DNA of 17,518 nt. Origin: Betaproteobacteria bacterium. GTDB lineage: Bacteria; Pseudomonadota; Gammaproteobacteria; Burkholderiales; SG8-41. The notes under the pieces were generated by a model, which was not told the DNA's origin, ran no database searches, and saw nothing but the letters and a program-made list of their open reading frames with translations. Shown here piece by piece: positions 1 through 6,757 of the stretch (position 1 is its first letter; the number at the start of each line of letters is the position of its first letter). Both the position numbers and the translations under genes were made by a program. Location of the stretch: positions 1 to 17,518 of the forward strand of contig JANXSE010000282.1 in assembly GCA_025356695.1 (NCBI GenBank). The letters run 5' to 3'.

Positions 1-2852
1 CGGCCGTGCGGCGCGTTGCGCAGTTCTGCGGCAGTGGAAAAATGCATGCGCCTGAGACGATCGCGCAACAGGGCCAGCGGATGGCGGCCGAGCGTGAGTC
101 CGGTGCTGGCGTAATCGGCGACCAAATCCTCGCCTTCCGAAGGCGGCACAAATGCGGGGACCAATTCAAGCGGCGCCGCTTCCATCAACAAGGGCGAGAC
201 GCGTTCGACACCGGCGACCTGCCAGTGCGCCTGACGGCGGTTGCCGGTGAGCGTGCGTAAGGCACCGGCGGCGGCAAGCAGTTTCAATTCGTGACGGCTC
301 AACGCCGCGCGGTTTGCCAGATCGGACGTCGATGCGAAAACACGCGCTGCGCGCGCCGTGACAAGACGCTCGGCTGCACCGGCGGAAAAACCATCGATCA
401 TGCGCAAGCCGAGCCGCACCGCCGGCGCCACATCCTCGAGCGTGCAGTCCCGATCGCTGACCACGGCATCGACCGGGCGCACCTCGACGCCGTGACGGCG
501 CGCGTCCTGCACGAGTTGCGACGGCCCGTAGAAACCCATCGGAAGGCTGTTCAACAGCGCGGCGAGAAACACCGCCGGCTCGTGGTGCTTGATCCACGCC
601 GAGACGTAAGCAAGCAGCGCAAAACTCGCCGAATGCGATTCCGGAAAACCGTATTCGCCGAAGCCGAGGATCTGTTTGTAAATCTGCTCGGCAAATTCGC
701 GCGGATAATCCTTCGCCAGCATGCCGGAAATCAAACGCTGTTCGAGATGTTCGAGCCCGCCCTTGCGGCGCCACGCTGCCATCGAGCGGCGCAGATGGTC
801 GGCCTCGCCCGGCGTGAAGCCGGCCGCCACCACTGCGAGTTGCATGACCTGTTCCTGAAAAATCGGCACACCGAGCGTGCGCTTGAGAACCGCCGTCACC
901 TCGGGGCTTGGATACTCGACCAACTGCGGATTCTGCCGCCGGCGCAGATAGGGATGCACCATGCCGCCCTGGATCGGCCCCGGCCGCACGATCGCAATCT
1001 GGATCACAAGATCGTAAAAATTTTCCGGCCGCAGGCGCGGCAGCATGCTCATCTGCGCGCGCGATTCGATCTGGAACACACCGATGGTATCGGCGCGCCG
1101 CATCATTTTGTAGACCTCCGGGTCTTCGGCCGGCACATCGGACATCGCAAACGGCCTGCCGCGACGACGACCGATCATGTCGAGGGCACGCCTGAGCGCC
1201 GAGAGCATGCCGAGCGCCAGCACGTCGACCTTGAGCAGACCAAGAGCATCAAGATCGTCCTTGTCCCATTGAATGACGGAGCGCTTTGGCATCGCCGCGT
1301 TTTCGATCGGCACCAAGCGCGAGAGCAGACCGCGCGCAAAAACGAAACCACCGGTGTGCTGCGATAGATGGCGCGGAAAACCGATCAGCAGGCGCGCCAG
1401 TTCGACAAGTTGCTGCACCGGCAGGCTGTCGGCATCCAGCCCGGCTTCGCTCAACCGTTGCGGCAGCAGCGTCCTGTCGTCCCACCATGCCAGCGATTTA
1501 CTGACATTCTCGACTTGCGCAAAATCGAAACCCAACGCACGGCCGACATCGCGGATCGCGCTGCGCGTGCGGTAGGTGATGACGGTGGCGGTGAGCGCCG
1601 CACGGTCGCGCCCGTATTTGTTGTAGAGATACTGGATCACCTCCTCGCGCCGCTGGTGCTCGAAATCGACGTCGATGTCGGGCGGCTCATTGCGTTCGCG
1701 CGAAATGAAACGCTCGAACAGCACGCTCATGCGCGAAGGATCGACCTCGGTAATGCCCAGCGCGTAACACACCGCCGAGTTGGCCGCCGAACCGCGGCCC
1801 TGGCACAAGATGTTTTTGGCGCGCGCGAAGGCAACGATGTCGTGAACGGTAAGGAAGTACGGTTCGTAACCGAGATCCGAAATCAGCGCGAGTTCGCGTT
1901 CAACCTGTGCGCAGATATCCTGCCGCGCGCCTCCCGGATAACGCCGCTGCAAACCTTCTTCGGTCAGCGCTTTCAGATACGATTCCGGGGTATGACCGAC
2001 CGGTACAAGTTCCTCCGGATATTCGTATTTCAGGCAATCGAGCGAAAAATCGCAACGTGCTGCAATGCACATGGTTTCCGCCAGCAGCTCGGGCGGATAA
2101 ATCTGCGCCAGCCGCATGCGCATCCTGAGATGACGCTCGGCATTCGCAAACAGCGCGTGCTGCGCCTGCGCCACCGGTATGCCGAGTCGAATGGCCGTCA
2201 GCGTATCCTGCAGCGGACGCCGCGAGCGCACATGCATATGCACGTCACCCGCCGCCACCAGCGGCAACCGCGACGCGGATGAAAGTTGGCGCAATTGCAT
2301 CAGCCGCCCGCGATCATCGGGCCCGCACAACAGCTCGGCAGCGAGCCACGAACGATCAGGGAAACATTCGCGCAGGTGCTGCGCGTCCTCCAGTTCTGCC
2401 GCCCCCACCCTCACTCCCTCCCCCGCTAACGCAGGAGAGGGAAGCATTGAGGTCGGCAGAGCCGACGGAATATGGATGGCCAGGCAACCGATGGCGGCGG
2501 CGAGATCGTCCCACTCAAGACGGTACTGCCCCTTGGCGCTGCGGCGTCGCGCGGTGGTAATCAGTTGCGACAGATTGCCGTAGGCGTTGCGATCAGTCGC
2601 CAGCAAAACAATCTTCGGTCCGGCTTCAAGAAGAAACTCCGCACCGATAAGAAGTTTTAGATTGTGTTTTTTCGCTGCCACATGCGCTCGCACCACGCCG
2701 GCGAGCGAGCATTCATCGGTGATCGCCAGCGCTTTATAGCCAAGCGCAGCGGCGCGCCCGACCAGTTCCTCCGCATGCGAAGCACCGCGCAGAAAACTGA
2801 AATTGCTCGCGCAATGCAGTTCGGCATAGTCGGGAAGAACGGCGGACACCAC
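1..2852 (-). CDS. dnaE2: Error-prone DNA polymerase DnaE2 (ImuC), 3' end outside window
   Basis: Translesion C-family polymerase, the catalytic partner of ImuA and ImuB in SOS-induced mutagenesis. The frame is open for 950 codons from a GTG start to the left edge; family members are slightly over 1,000 residues, so only the C-terminal end (OB-fold region) is missing. Seen: an N-terminal PHP domain (YAELHCASNFSFLRGASH at residues 9-26), the polymerase acidic motif PDIDVDF at 391-397 and a further Asp in KVDVLALGML (D543), matching the three-aspartate C-family active site. The start is one of two adjacent GTG codons (2850-2852 or 2847-2849); AGAGG lies 5 nt before the first, and an in-frame stop lies a few codons upstream. 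Residues about 137-150 are encoded by a palindromic repeat inserted in frame (separate entry). It is last in the lexA-imuA-imuB-dnaE2 order, but 160 nt separate it from imuB instead of the usual tight junction. Family assignment is firm. Confidence 0.96.
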   Translation of the reverse strand, partial: MVSAVLPDYAELHCASNFSFLRGASHAEELVGRAAALGYKALAITDECSLAGVVRAHVAAKKHNLKLLIGAEFLLEAGPKIVLLATDRNAYGNLSQLITTARRRSAKGQYRLEWDDLAAAIGCLAIHIPSALPTSMLPSPALAGEGVRVGAAELEDAQHLRECFPDRSWLAAELLCGPDDRGRLMQLRQLSSASRLPLVAAGDVHMHVRSRRPLQDTLTAIRLGIPVAQAQHALFANAERHLRMRMRLAQIYPPELLAETMCIAARCDFSLDCLKYEYPEELVPVGHTPESYLKALTEEGLQRRYPGGARQDICAQVERELALISDLGYEPYFLTVHDIVAFARAKNILCQGRGSAANSAVCYALGITEVDPSRMSVLFERFISRERNEPPDIDVDFEHQRREEVIQYLYNKYGRDRAALTATVITYRTRSAIRDVGRALGFDFAQVENVSKSLAWWDDRTLLPQRLSEAGLDADSLPVQQLVELARLLIGFPRHLSQHTGGFVFARGLLSRLVPIENAAMPKRSVIQWDKDDLDALGLLKVDVLALGMLSALRRALDMIGRRRGRPFAMSDVPAEDPEVYKMMRRADTIGVFQIESRAQMSMLPRLRPENFYDLVIQIAIVRPGPIQGGMVHPYLRRRQNPQLVEYPSPEVTAVLKRTLGVPIFQEQVMQLAVVAAGFTPGEADHLRRSMAAWRRKGGLEHLEQRLISGMLAKDYPREFAEQIYKQILGFGEYGFPESHSASFALLAYVSAWIKHHEPAVFLAALLNSLPMGFYGPSQLVQDARRHGVEVRPVDAVVSDRDCTLEDVAPAVRLGLRMIDGFSAGAAERLVTARAARVFASTSDLANRAALSRHELKLLAAAGALRTLTGNRRQAHWQVAGVERVSPLLMEAAPLELVPAFVPPSEGEDLVADYASTGLTLGRHPLALLRDRLRRMHFSTAAELRNAPHG
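2402..2445. repeat. Intragenic palindromic repeat inside dnaE2
   Basis: On the plus strand CCCTCCCCCGCTAACGCAGG is followed directly by AGAGGG, giving an imperfect palindrome, with a flank reading CCCCCACCCTCACT. This matches from memory a small repeat dispersed in many proteobacterial genomes (the CCCTCTCCC...GGGAGAGGG type). Read in the dnaE2 frame it gives LPSPALAGEGVRVG without a stop. The copy number in this genome cannot be judged; no second copy was noticed in the window. Confidence 0.7.
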
Positions 2853-2925
2853 GAAGGCCTCTGAAAAATTTGTACGGGTGATTCAAATCGTCAGAGACGC
2901 GCGGTGTCGTAACCCATGTGTTTTC

Positions 2926-3007
2926 GTAGCCCGGAAGGAGCGCAGCGTATTCCGGGATAACACCCGCCAGCAGAACCCCGGAATGCGCTGCGCTCCTTCT
3001 GGGCTAC
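2926..3007. repeat. 82-bp inverted repeat between imuB and dnaE2
   Basis: The left arm starts GTAGCCCGGAAGGAGCGCAG and the right arm ends CTGCGCTCCTTCTGGGCTAC, so the outer arms are nearly perfect reverse complements. Inner arms (ATTCCGGG and CCCCGGAAT) extend the pairing around a short centre. It resembles REP-like elements of the GTAGCCCGGA...TCCGGGCTAC type known from beta- and gammaproteobacteria. Transcribed with the operon it would fold into a long hairpin between the imuB stop and the dnaE2 start. No transposase is nearby, so it is a non-autonomous element. Confidence 0.8.
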
Positions 3008-3012
3008 ATGTG

Positions 3013-4440
3013 CTAGCCGAAAATGCCGTGCAGATACCAGCCGCCGGGCCGCCGCCGTTCGCGATAGACCCACACGGTCGAGCGCTCGGCGGTCTGCGCG
3101 ACAAAATAATCGCGTTTGACGTCGCCGCCGTCCCACCAGCCCGATTCGATGCGCTCGGGGCCGGCAACAATCGCCAGCGGACCGTGGTCGCTATACGGTT
3201 TTTCCGCCACCTGTTTGAGCGGACGCGGTTCGCGCAACAACCACAATGGACGCGGGCGCGGCGTCACCTGCAACGGCCGCGCACCGGGCGCGGCGCGCTG
3301 CCAGGCGTGTTCGGGCCGGTGCTCGGCGCGCGGCGACAGCGACTGCACCGCCTCGCCGCCTAATCTTGCGCTCAAGCGCTCGATCAGCTTCGCCCAATCG
3401 GCGGAGCGATCAGCCATCTCGGCGAACAGCGTCTTGTTTTCACCGGCGAGCACCAAAATATCGTCAGCATCGAGGGTAAGTTGCACAACGGGTGCGGCGA
3501 GCTTCAACGCAGCAAGTTGTTCGCGCACCACCGCGATGAAGCGGCCGGGATCGCGCGTCGGCGTCGCCAGTCCGATTTCCAATGTGGTCGGCGCGAGATC
3601 TTCATGCGTCAGCAGCAGTTTGAAATGCTGCACGCTGCCGCAACGAGCGCCGAGATAACCGGCGAGTTGCACCAGCAAACGCTGCGCCGCGAACAACAGT
3701 GCCTCGGCATGCCCGACCGCAACACCGAGTTCGAGCTTCGAGGAAAACTTTTCAGGTGGCGCAAAAAAGCGCCGCGCCTCCGGTTGCGTACCGAGCACGC
3801 GGTCGAGTTGTTCGAAAAACTGCGGGCCGAAGCGGCGCGAGGCGCCGTCACGCGGCAGGTCAAGCGCCGCACCGACGGTTTTGACACCGATCGCAGCCAG
3901 TGTTTCCAGCGTGGCTGTATCGCAGTCCAGCGCCTTCACCGGCAACGGCGCCACCGTCGAAGCGATCATGCGCTTGCAGTTGACGAGAGTGTCGCAACCG
4001 GCGCGCGCAAGCAGCCACGCCGCGGCCACCGTCGGTGCAACACCGATCGTCGCCGTATAACCCATGCCGGCTGCACCCTGCCGGATCGCCGCCAGTATCG
4101 CCTTGATGCCGCCGAGCAGCTTGAGGCTGCCCTCGATTTCCAGCAGCAGACCCGATGGCGCCTGCAACGACACGCCCGGCGTGAACTGCAACGCCCATGC
4201 GGCAAGCTGTTCGAGTGCCGCGGCCTCGATCGCATGGTCGCACGGCCGATGCACGAGATCGGGCACCAGCGCGCAGGCCGCCGCCAGACTCATGCCGTTG
4301 CGCATGCCGCGCGCAACGGCGCGCTCGTTGCAGACGATGATGCGCGTGCCGTCAACAACCGCGCGTGCTTCAGTTGACGCTGATGCCTGCGCGAATGCTT
4401 CGAGCGGCAGGCGCGGCAAATGCAAGGCGATCCATAACAT
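3013..4440 (-). CDS. imuB: ImuB, non-catalytic Y-family polymerase-like protein
   Basis: Adaptor of the mutasome: a Y-family fold without polymerase activity that in studied bacteria links DnaE2 to the beta clamp. 475 residues from ATG 4440, giving the family-typical start MLWIALHLP. That start has GGAAAG 7 nt upstream, whereas the in-frame ATG at 4455 has no ribosome site. Where active Y-family enzymes have an N-terminal Asp (VDMD) this has ALHL, and where they have SIDEAYLD this has SLQAPSGLLLEIEG, so the acidic metal ligands are absent. NKTLF at 335-339 is a candidate clamp-binding motif. HRPE at 374-377 and the C-terminal GGWYLHGIFG are typical of ImuB. It overlaps the end of imuA by 71 nt. 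Confidence in the family is high; the clamp motif is inferred by position and form. Confidence 0.95.
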   Translation of the reverse strand: MLWIALHLPRLPLEAFAQASASTEARAVVDGTRIIVCNERAVARGMRNGMSLAAACALVPDLVHRPCDHAIEAAALEQLAAWALQFTPGVSLQAPSGLLLEIEGSLKLLGGIKAILAAIRQGAAGMGYTATIGVAPTVAAAWLLARAGCDTLVNCKRMIASTVAPLPVKALDCDTATLETLAAIGVKTVGAALDLPRDGASRRFGPQFFEQLDRVLGTQPEARRFFAPPEKFSSKLELGVAVGHAEALLFAAQRLLVQLAGYLGARCGSVQHFKLLLTHEDLAPTTLEIGLATPTRDPGRFIAVVREQLAALKLAAPVVQLTLDADDILVLAGENKTLFAEMADRSADWAKLIERLSARLGGEAVQSLSPRAEHRPEHAWQRAAPGARPLQVTPRPRPLWLLREPRPLKQVAEKPYSDHGPLAIVAGPERIESGWWDGGDVKRDYFVAQTAERSTVWVYRERRRPGGWYLHGIFG

Positions 4441-5104
4441 GATTGTTCTTTCCATTCGGGTTGGGGTTTGAAATTTTTCGATCGACGACCGGCGACGACG
4501 TCAATGTGATAGTGCGGCCGAGCACGCCGCCGCGGCGCTTGAGGATGCGCGCGGCCAGTGTGCCGCCCTGCGTGTCGAGACGCAGCCGCAGCGCCGCCGG
4601 CGTCGCCTCGGTAATGCAACGCTGCGAACGGAACAACACAGCAAGCGTGTTGCTGCCCTCGGCGGCGAGTTGCAGGCGGCGCAGTTCGGCGTAGGCGATT
4701 CTGTCCGGCCAGGCGAGCACCGCGCCGCAAGTCTGCGAACGCAGCGTCTGCTCGACCGCCCACAGCGTTTCGCGCGGCGTGCGCGTGCGGATCACCAGCA
4801 AATGCGAGAGATCGATGCCGGCGGCCTGCAAAGCCGGCGCATACGGCAGATACGGTGGCGCGATCCACGCCAGCCAGCGGCCCTGCGCGGCCAGATTCGC
4901 CAGCGCGTGGCCGAGAATGCGCAATTCGCCGATGCCTTCGTGCTGCGGCAGGATTTCAGTCAGCGCCGCCGTCGGCCAGCCGCCACCCGGCAGTTCGGCG
5001 TCGAGTTCGGCGTAACCACTCGCCACGCTCGGTGTCGTAACGCGGCCGAGTTCCCCGCCGCGCCAGATCGCCGGATGCGACAACAATGCGGCAAGCGCAT
5101 TCAT
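4370..5104 (-). CDS. imuA: ImuA, RecA-like SOS mutagenesis protein
   Basis: 244-residue ImuA, a degenerate RecA-fold partner required with ImuB and DnaE2 for damage-induced mutagenesis. Recognised from the N-terminal region (LSHPAIWRGGEL, then LPGGGWPTAALTEIL), the core GRWLAWIAPPYLPYAPALQA, and the operon position. No intact Walker A motif is visible. Its ATG overlaps the lexA stop by one base (TGATG), so translation is probably coupled. The last 24 or so codons overlap imuB in another frame. The tail after LTSSPVVDRKISNPNPNG is not obviously conserved and may be an extension created by loss of an earlier stop. Confidence 0.92.
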   Translation of the reverse strand: MNALAALLSHPAIWRGGELGRVTTPSVASGYAELDAELPGGGWPTAALTEILPQHEGIGELRILGHALANLAAQGRWLAWIAPPYLPYAPALQAAGIDLSHLLVIRTRTPRETLWAVEQTLRSQTCGAVLAWPDRIAYAELRRLQLAAEGSNTLAVLFRSQRCITEATPAALRLRLDTQGGTLAARILKRRGGVLGRTITLTSSPVVDRKISNPNPNGKNNHVMDRLAFAAPAARSIRAGISVN

Positions 5105-5727
5105 CAGGCATGACCGGCGCGGATGACACCGACGCAGAGGCCCTCGATCGCCAGCGCATCGCGCCTGAGATCAAGCACGATCGGCTTGAATGCCGGGTTC
5201 TCGGCAATCAGCTCGACGCGGTGGCCGGTACGCTGAAAACGTTTGACCGTAACTTCGTCGTGCAGGCGCGCCACCACGATCTGGCCGGTGCGCGCCTCCT
5301 GCGTTTTATGCACGGCAATGTAATCGCCGTCGAGAATGGCGGCGTCGCGCATGCTCATGCCGCGCACCTTCAACAGATAATCGGCGCGTGGCTTGAATAG
5401 TGCCGGATCGACGCGCACATGCGCTTCGATGTTTTCTTCGCTCATGATCGGACTGCCGGCGGCGACGCGCCCGACCAGCGGCAGTTCGGCCTGATAACCG
5501 GCGGCGTGCCGATCGGGTTCCTTGACGCGGATGCCGCGCGACGCGCTGTCGGTGTGTTCGATCGCGCCCTTGCGCGCCAGTGCCAGCAAATGATTGCGCG
5601 CGGCAGTGGCCGAACGAAAACCGAAGTTCGAGGCGATCTCCGCCTGCGTCGGCGGAAAACCGTCGGCGCGGATGCGTTCCTGAATGTAACGCAGCAGTTG
5701 TTTCTGGCGGGAGGTCAGATCTTCCAT
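5104..5727 (-). CDS. lexA: LexA-type SOS repressor, autoproteolytic
   Basis: 207-residue LexA. Winged-helix DNA-binding domain at 1-65 ([23 protein letters not shown]), then an S24 peptidase domain with the cleavage pair A90-G91 ([10 protein letters not shown]), catalytic Ser125 (VRGMSMRD) and Lys162 (EVTVKRF). It represses target genes and cleaves itself when stimulated by RecA filaments. The recognition helix differs from E. coli: S39 and A42 are kept, but N41, E44 and E45 of E. coli are T41, R44 and N45, so the operator may differ. It heads the imuA-imuB-dnaE2 operon and should repress itself and the cassette. Ribosome site before ATG 5727 is weak; a short leader ORF ends 15 nt upstream. 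Whether this is the cell's only LexA or a second, cassette-specific copy cannot be told. Confidence 0.97.
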   Translation of the reverse strand: MEDLTSRQKQLLRYIQERIRADGFPPTQAEIASNFGFRSATAARNHLLALARKGAIEHTDSASRGIRVKEPDRHAAGYQAELPLVGRVAAGSPIMSEENIEAHVRVDPALFKPRADYLLKVRGMSMRDAAILDGDYIAVHKTQEARTGQIVVARLHDEVTVKRFQRTGHRVELIAENPAFKPIVLDLRRDALAIEGLCVGVIRAGHA

Positions 5728-5742
5728 GGCGGCACCGTTTGT

Positions 5743-5778
5743 TCAGCGTTCGTTGATGTTCAACACAATCGAAGCCAT
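5743..5778 (-). CDS. Possible 11-codon leader ORF before lexA
   Basis: ATG at 5778 reads MASIVLNINER and stops at 5743, 15 nt before the lexA start. AGGGAG lies 9 nt upstream of the ATG, a better ribosome site than that of lexA itself. An in-frame ATG further up would add MREIFA. Translation through it could deliver ribosomes to lexA. Nothing beyond the ribosome site and position supports it, so this is a hypothesis. Confidence 0.3.
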   Translation of the reverse strand: MASIVLNINER

Positions 5779-5788
5779 CGCAAAAATC

Positions 5789-5826
5789 TCCCTCATCCAA
5801 CGCGGACACGTCACTGAGATGAGGGA
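5789..5826 (-). promoter_or_regulatory. Leader hairpin covering the leader-ORF ribosome site
   Basis: Plus-strand TCCCTCATC (5789-5797) and GATGAGGGA (5818-5826) form a perfect 9-bp inverted repeat with a 20-nt loop. In the lexA transcript the 3' arm contains the GAGGGA that serves as ribosome site for the short ORF at 5743-5778, so pairing would hide it. No T-run follows, so it is not a normal terminator. Confidence 0.4.
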
Positions 5827-5877
5827 AAAAAACTCGTAAGATTTGTGCGATGTCCTGAGATCAATAAATAGTGTTTT

Positions 5878-5897
5878 TAATAACACTGGTGTTATTA
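5878..5897. promoter_or_regulatory. Candidate LexA operator, 20-bp palindrome
   Basis: TAATAACAC-TG-GTGTTATTA on the plus strand: perfect 9-bp arms around a 2-nt centre, overlapping the -10 box of the lexA promoter. Size and position fit a LexA operator, but the sequence is not CTGT-N8-ACAG. Fits the altered recognition helix of this LexA; binding is inferred. Confidence 0.5.
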
Positions 5898-5906
5898 TAC
5901 ACACCA
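5887..5906. promoter_or_regulatory. Second, overlapping inverted repeat at the lexA promoter
   Basis: TGGTGT-N8-ACACCA on the plus strand, six-bp arms with an 8-nt spacer. It shares GGTGT with the neighbouring palindrome and spans the -10 box, so it is either an alternative operator or part of a double site. Confidence 0.35.
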
Positions 5907-5921
5907 ACAGGCGCACGGCAA
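5894..5921 (-). promoter_or_regulatory. Probable sigma70 promoter of lexA-imuA-imuB-dnaE2
   Basis: On the minus strand a perfect TATAAT (5899-5894) stands 16 nt downstream of TTGCCG (5921-5916). The expected transcript start is near 5887, giving a leader of about 160 nt. Two overlapping inverted repeats cover the -10 box and start site, as expected for a repressed SOS promoter. Confidence 0.6.
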
Positions 5922-6006
5922 CTGGAACGTTAAGTGCTTGATCCGGTTTGATCTGCAATACTGCGCCCCGCTGCCCCGCGAGTACCCGCTTGCCTGCCGG
6001 CACCTT

Positions 6007-6038
6007 AAGTAATACCATCAGAAAATCAGGTATTACTT
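6007..6038. promoter_or_regulatory. Candidate VapB operator
   Basis: AAGTAATACC (6007-6016) and GGTATTACTT (6029-6038) form a perfect 10-bp inverted repeat with a 12-nt spacer, ending just before the vapB ribosome site GGAG at 6040. Toxin-antitoxin pairs of this family repress their own promoter through such repeats. Confidence 0.6.
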
Positions 6039-6048
6039 TGGAGCAAGC

Positions 6049-6291
6049 ATGAGCCACCAGATCACCAGCAAGGGACAAGTCACCATTCCGAAAAAGATCC
6101 GCGATTTTCTCGGTCTCAAAACCGGCGCCGCGGTTGATTTTCAGCCGACCGGTGACGGACGCATCGTGCTCGTCGCCGCCGGCAGGAAAGCGGGCAAGCC
6201 GCCACCCAGCCGGTTCGCCGCGTTGCGCGGCAGCGCGACCGTCAGTATGACGACGCGGCAAATCATGGCGCTGACCCGCGGCGAGGAATAA
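6049..6291 (+). CDS. vapB: AbrB/MazE-family antitoxin (VapB type)
   Basis: 80-residue antitoxin. Residues 1-34 form a swapped-hairpin AbrB/SpoVT DNA-binding domain (ITSKGQVTIPKKIRDFLGLK); the C-terminal half (GKPPPSRFAALRGS and on) is the likely toxin-binding tail. It should bind and silence the PIN toxin encoded 2 nt downstream and repress the pair through the inverted repeat at 6007-6038. GGAG 5 nt before the ATG supports the start. The MazE-like fold occurs with both MazF and VapC toxins; here the partner is a PIN protein, so the VapB name fits. Confidence 0.88.
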   Translation: MSHQITSKGQVTIPKKIRDFLGLKTGAAVDFQPTGDGRIVLVAAGRKAGKPPPSRFAALRGSATVSMTTRQIMALTRGEE

Positions 6292-6293
6292 TT

Positions 6294-6695
6294 TTGCTGC
6301 TGGTCGACACCAACGTCATCCTCGACATCATCAGCAACGACCCGCAATGGGCAGACTGGTCGCAGGCCCGGCTTGATGCCGCCTCGCTCAACTCGACACT
6401 CATCATCAACCCGGTGATATACGCCGAGCTGTCGATCGCCTACGCCCGCATCGAAGAACTCGAATCACTGATCCAACGCGCCGGCTTCCGGCTCGACCCG
6501 ATTCCGCGCGAAGCACTGTTTCTCGCCGGGCGCGTATTCGTGCAATACCGCAAACAACGCGGCAGCAAAACCGGTGTGCTGCCGGATTTTTTCATCGGCG
6601 CGCATGCTGCCGTCGCCGGCATGCCCCTGCTGACGCGCGATGTCAGCCGTTACGCCACCTACTTTCCATCGCTCAAACTGATCTCGCCGGCATAG
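6294..6695 (+). CDS. vapC: PIN-domain ribonuclease toxin (VapC type)
   Basis: 133-residue single PIN domain. The four acidic residues of the active site are visible: D5 (LVDTN), E45 (YAEL), D98 (LPDFFIGAHA) and D116 (LLTRDVSRY). Family members are Mg-dependent RNases that cut tRNA or rRNA and arrest growth when the antitoxin is lost. The start is a TTG, 2 nt after the antitoxin stop, with GAGGA in the end of vapB as ribosome site; no ATG is available near the conserved LLVDTN. The rare start may keep toxin yield below antitoxin yield. Intact, so probably functional. The RNA target cannot be predicted. Confidence 0.88.
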   Translation: MLLVDTNVILDIISNDPQWADWSQARLDAASLNSTLIINPVIYAELSIAYARIEELESLIQRAGFRLDPIPREALFLAGRVFVQYRKQRGSKTGVLPDFFIGAHAAVAGMPLLTRDVSRYATYFPSLKLISPA

Positions 6696-6724
6696 GCGGG
6701 GCAAACCAGTGTATTGCCGAAGAC

Positions 6725-6754
6725 GTTGGGCTTCCTGCGTCAGCCCAACCTACC
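6725..6754. repeat. Short palindromic repeat after vapC
   Basis: GTTGGGCT (6725-6732) and AGCCCAAC (6742-6749) form a perfect 8-bp inverted repeat, followed by CTACC. This GTTGGGCT...AGCCCAACCTAC pattern resembles a dispersed proteobacterial repeat. It lies between convergent genes and, as a hairpin, could help end transcription in both directions, although no T-run follows. Confidence 0.6.
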
Positions 6755-6757
6755 GCG

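Larger units (their letters stand above)
5728..6048. other. Divergent intergenic region lexA / vapB
   Basis: 321 nt between divergent lexA (minus) and vapB (plus). It holds, from left to right, the short leader ORF and hairpin, the operator palindromes and promoter of lexA, a stretch of about 85 nt (5922-6006) in which I see nothing clear, and the vapBC operator. A chance open frame runs through on the minus strand from vapB but has no coding support. Confidence 0.8.

Noticed and set aside
291..2282. Long plus-strand open frames opposite dnaE2
   Set aside because: They mirror the minus-strand DnaE2 frame, are rich in Arg and His as expected for antisense of GC-rich genes, and contain no recognisable motif.
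5779..6261. 172-residue minus-strand open frame across vapB and the lexA leader
   Set aside because: It crosses the vapB gene in antisense and two palindromic operators, and has no domain; only its last codons could matter as a leader ORF.
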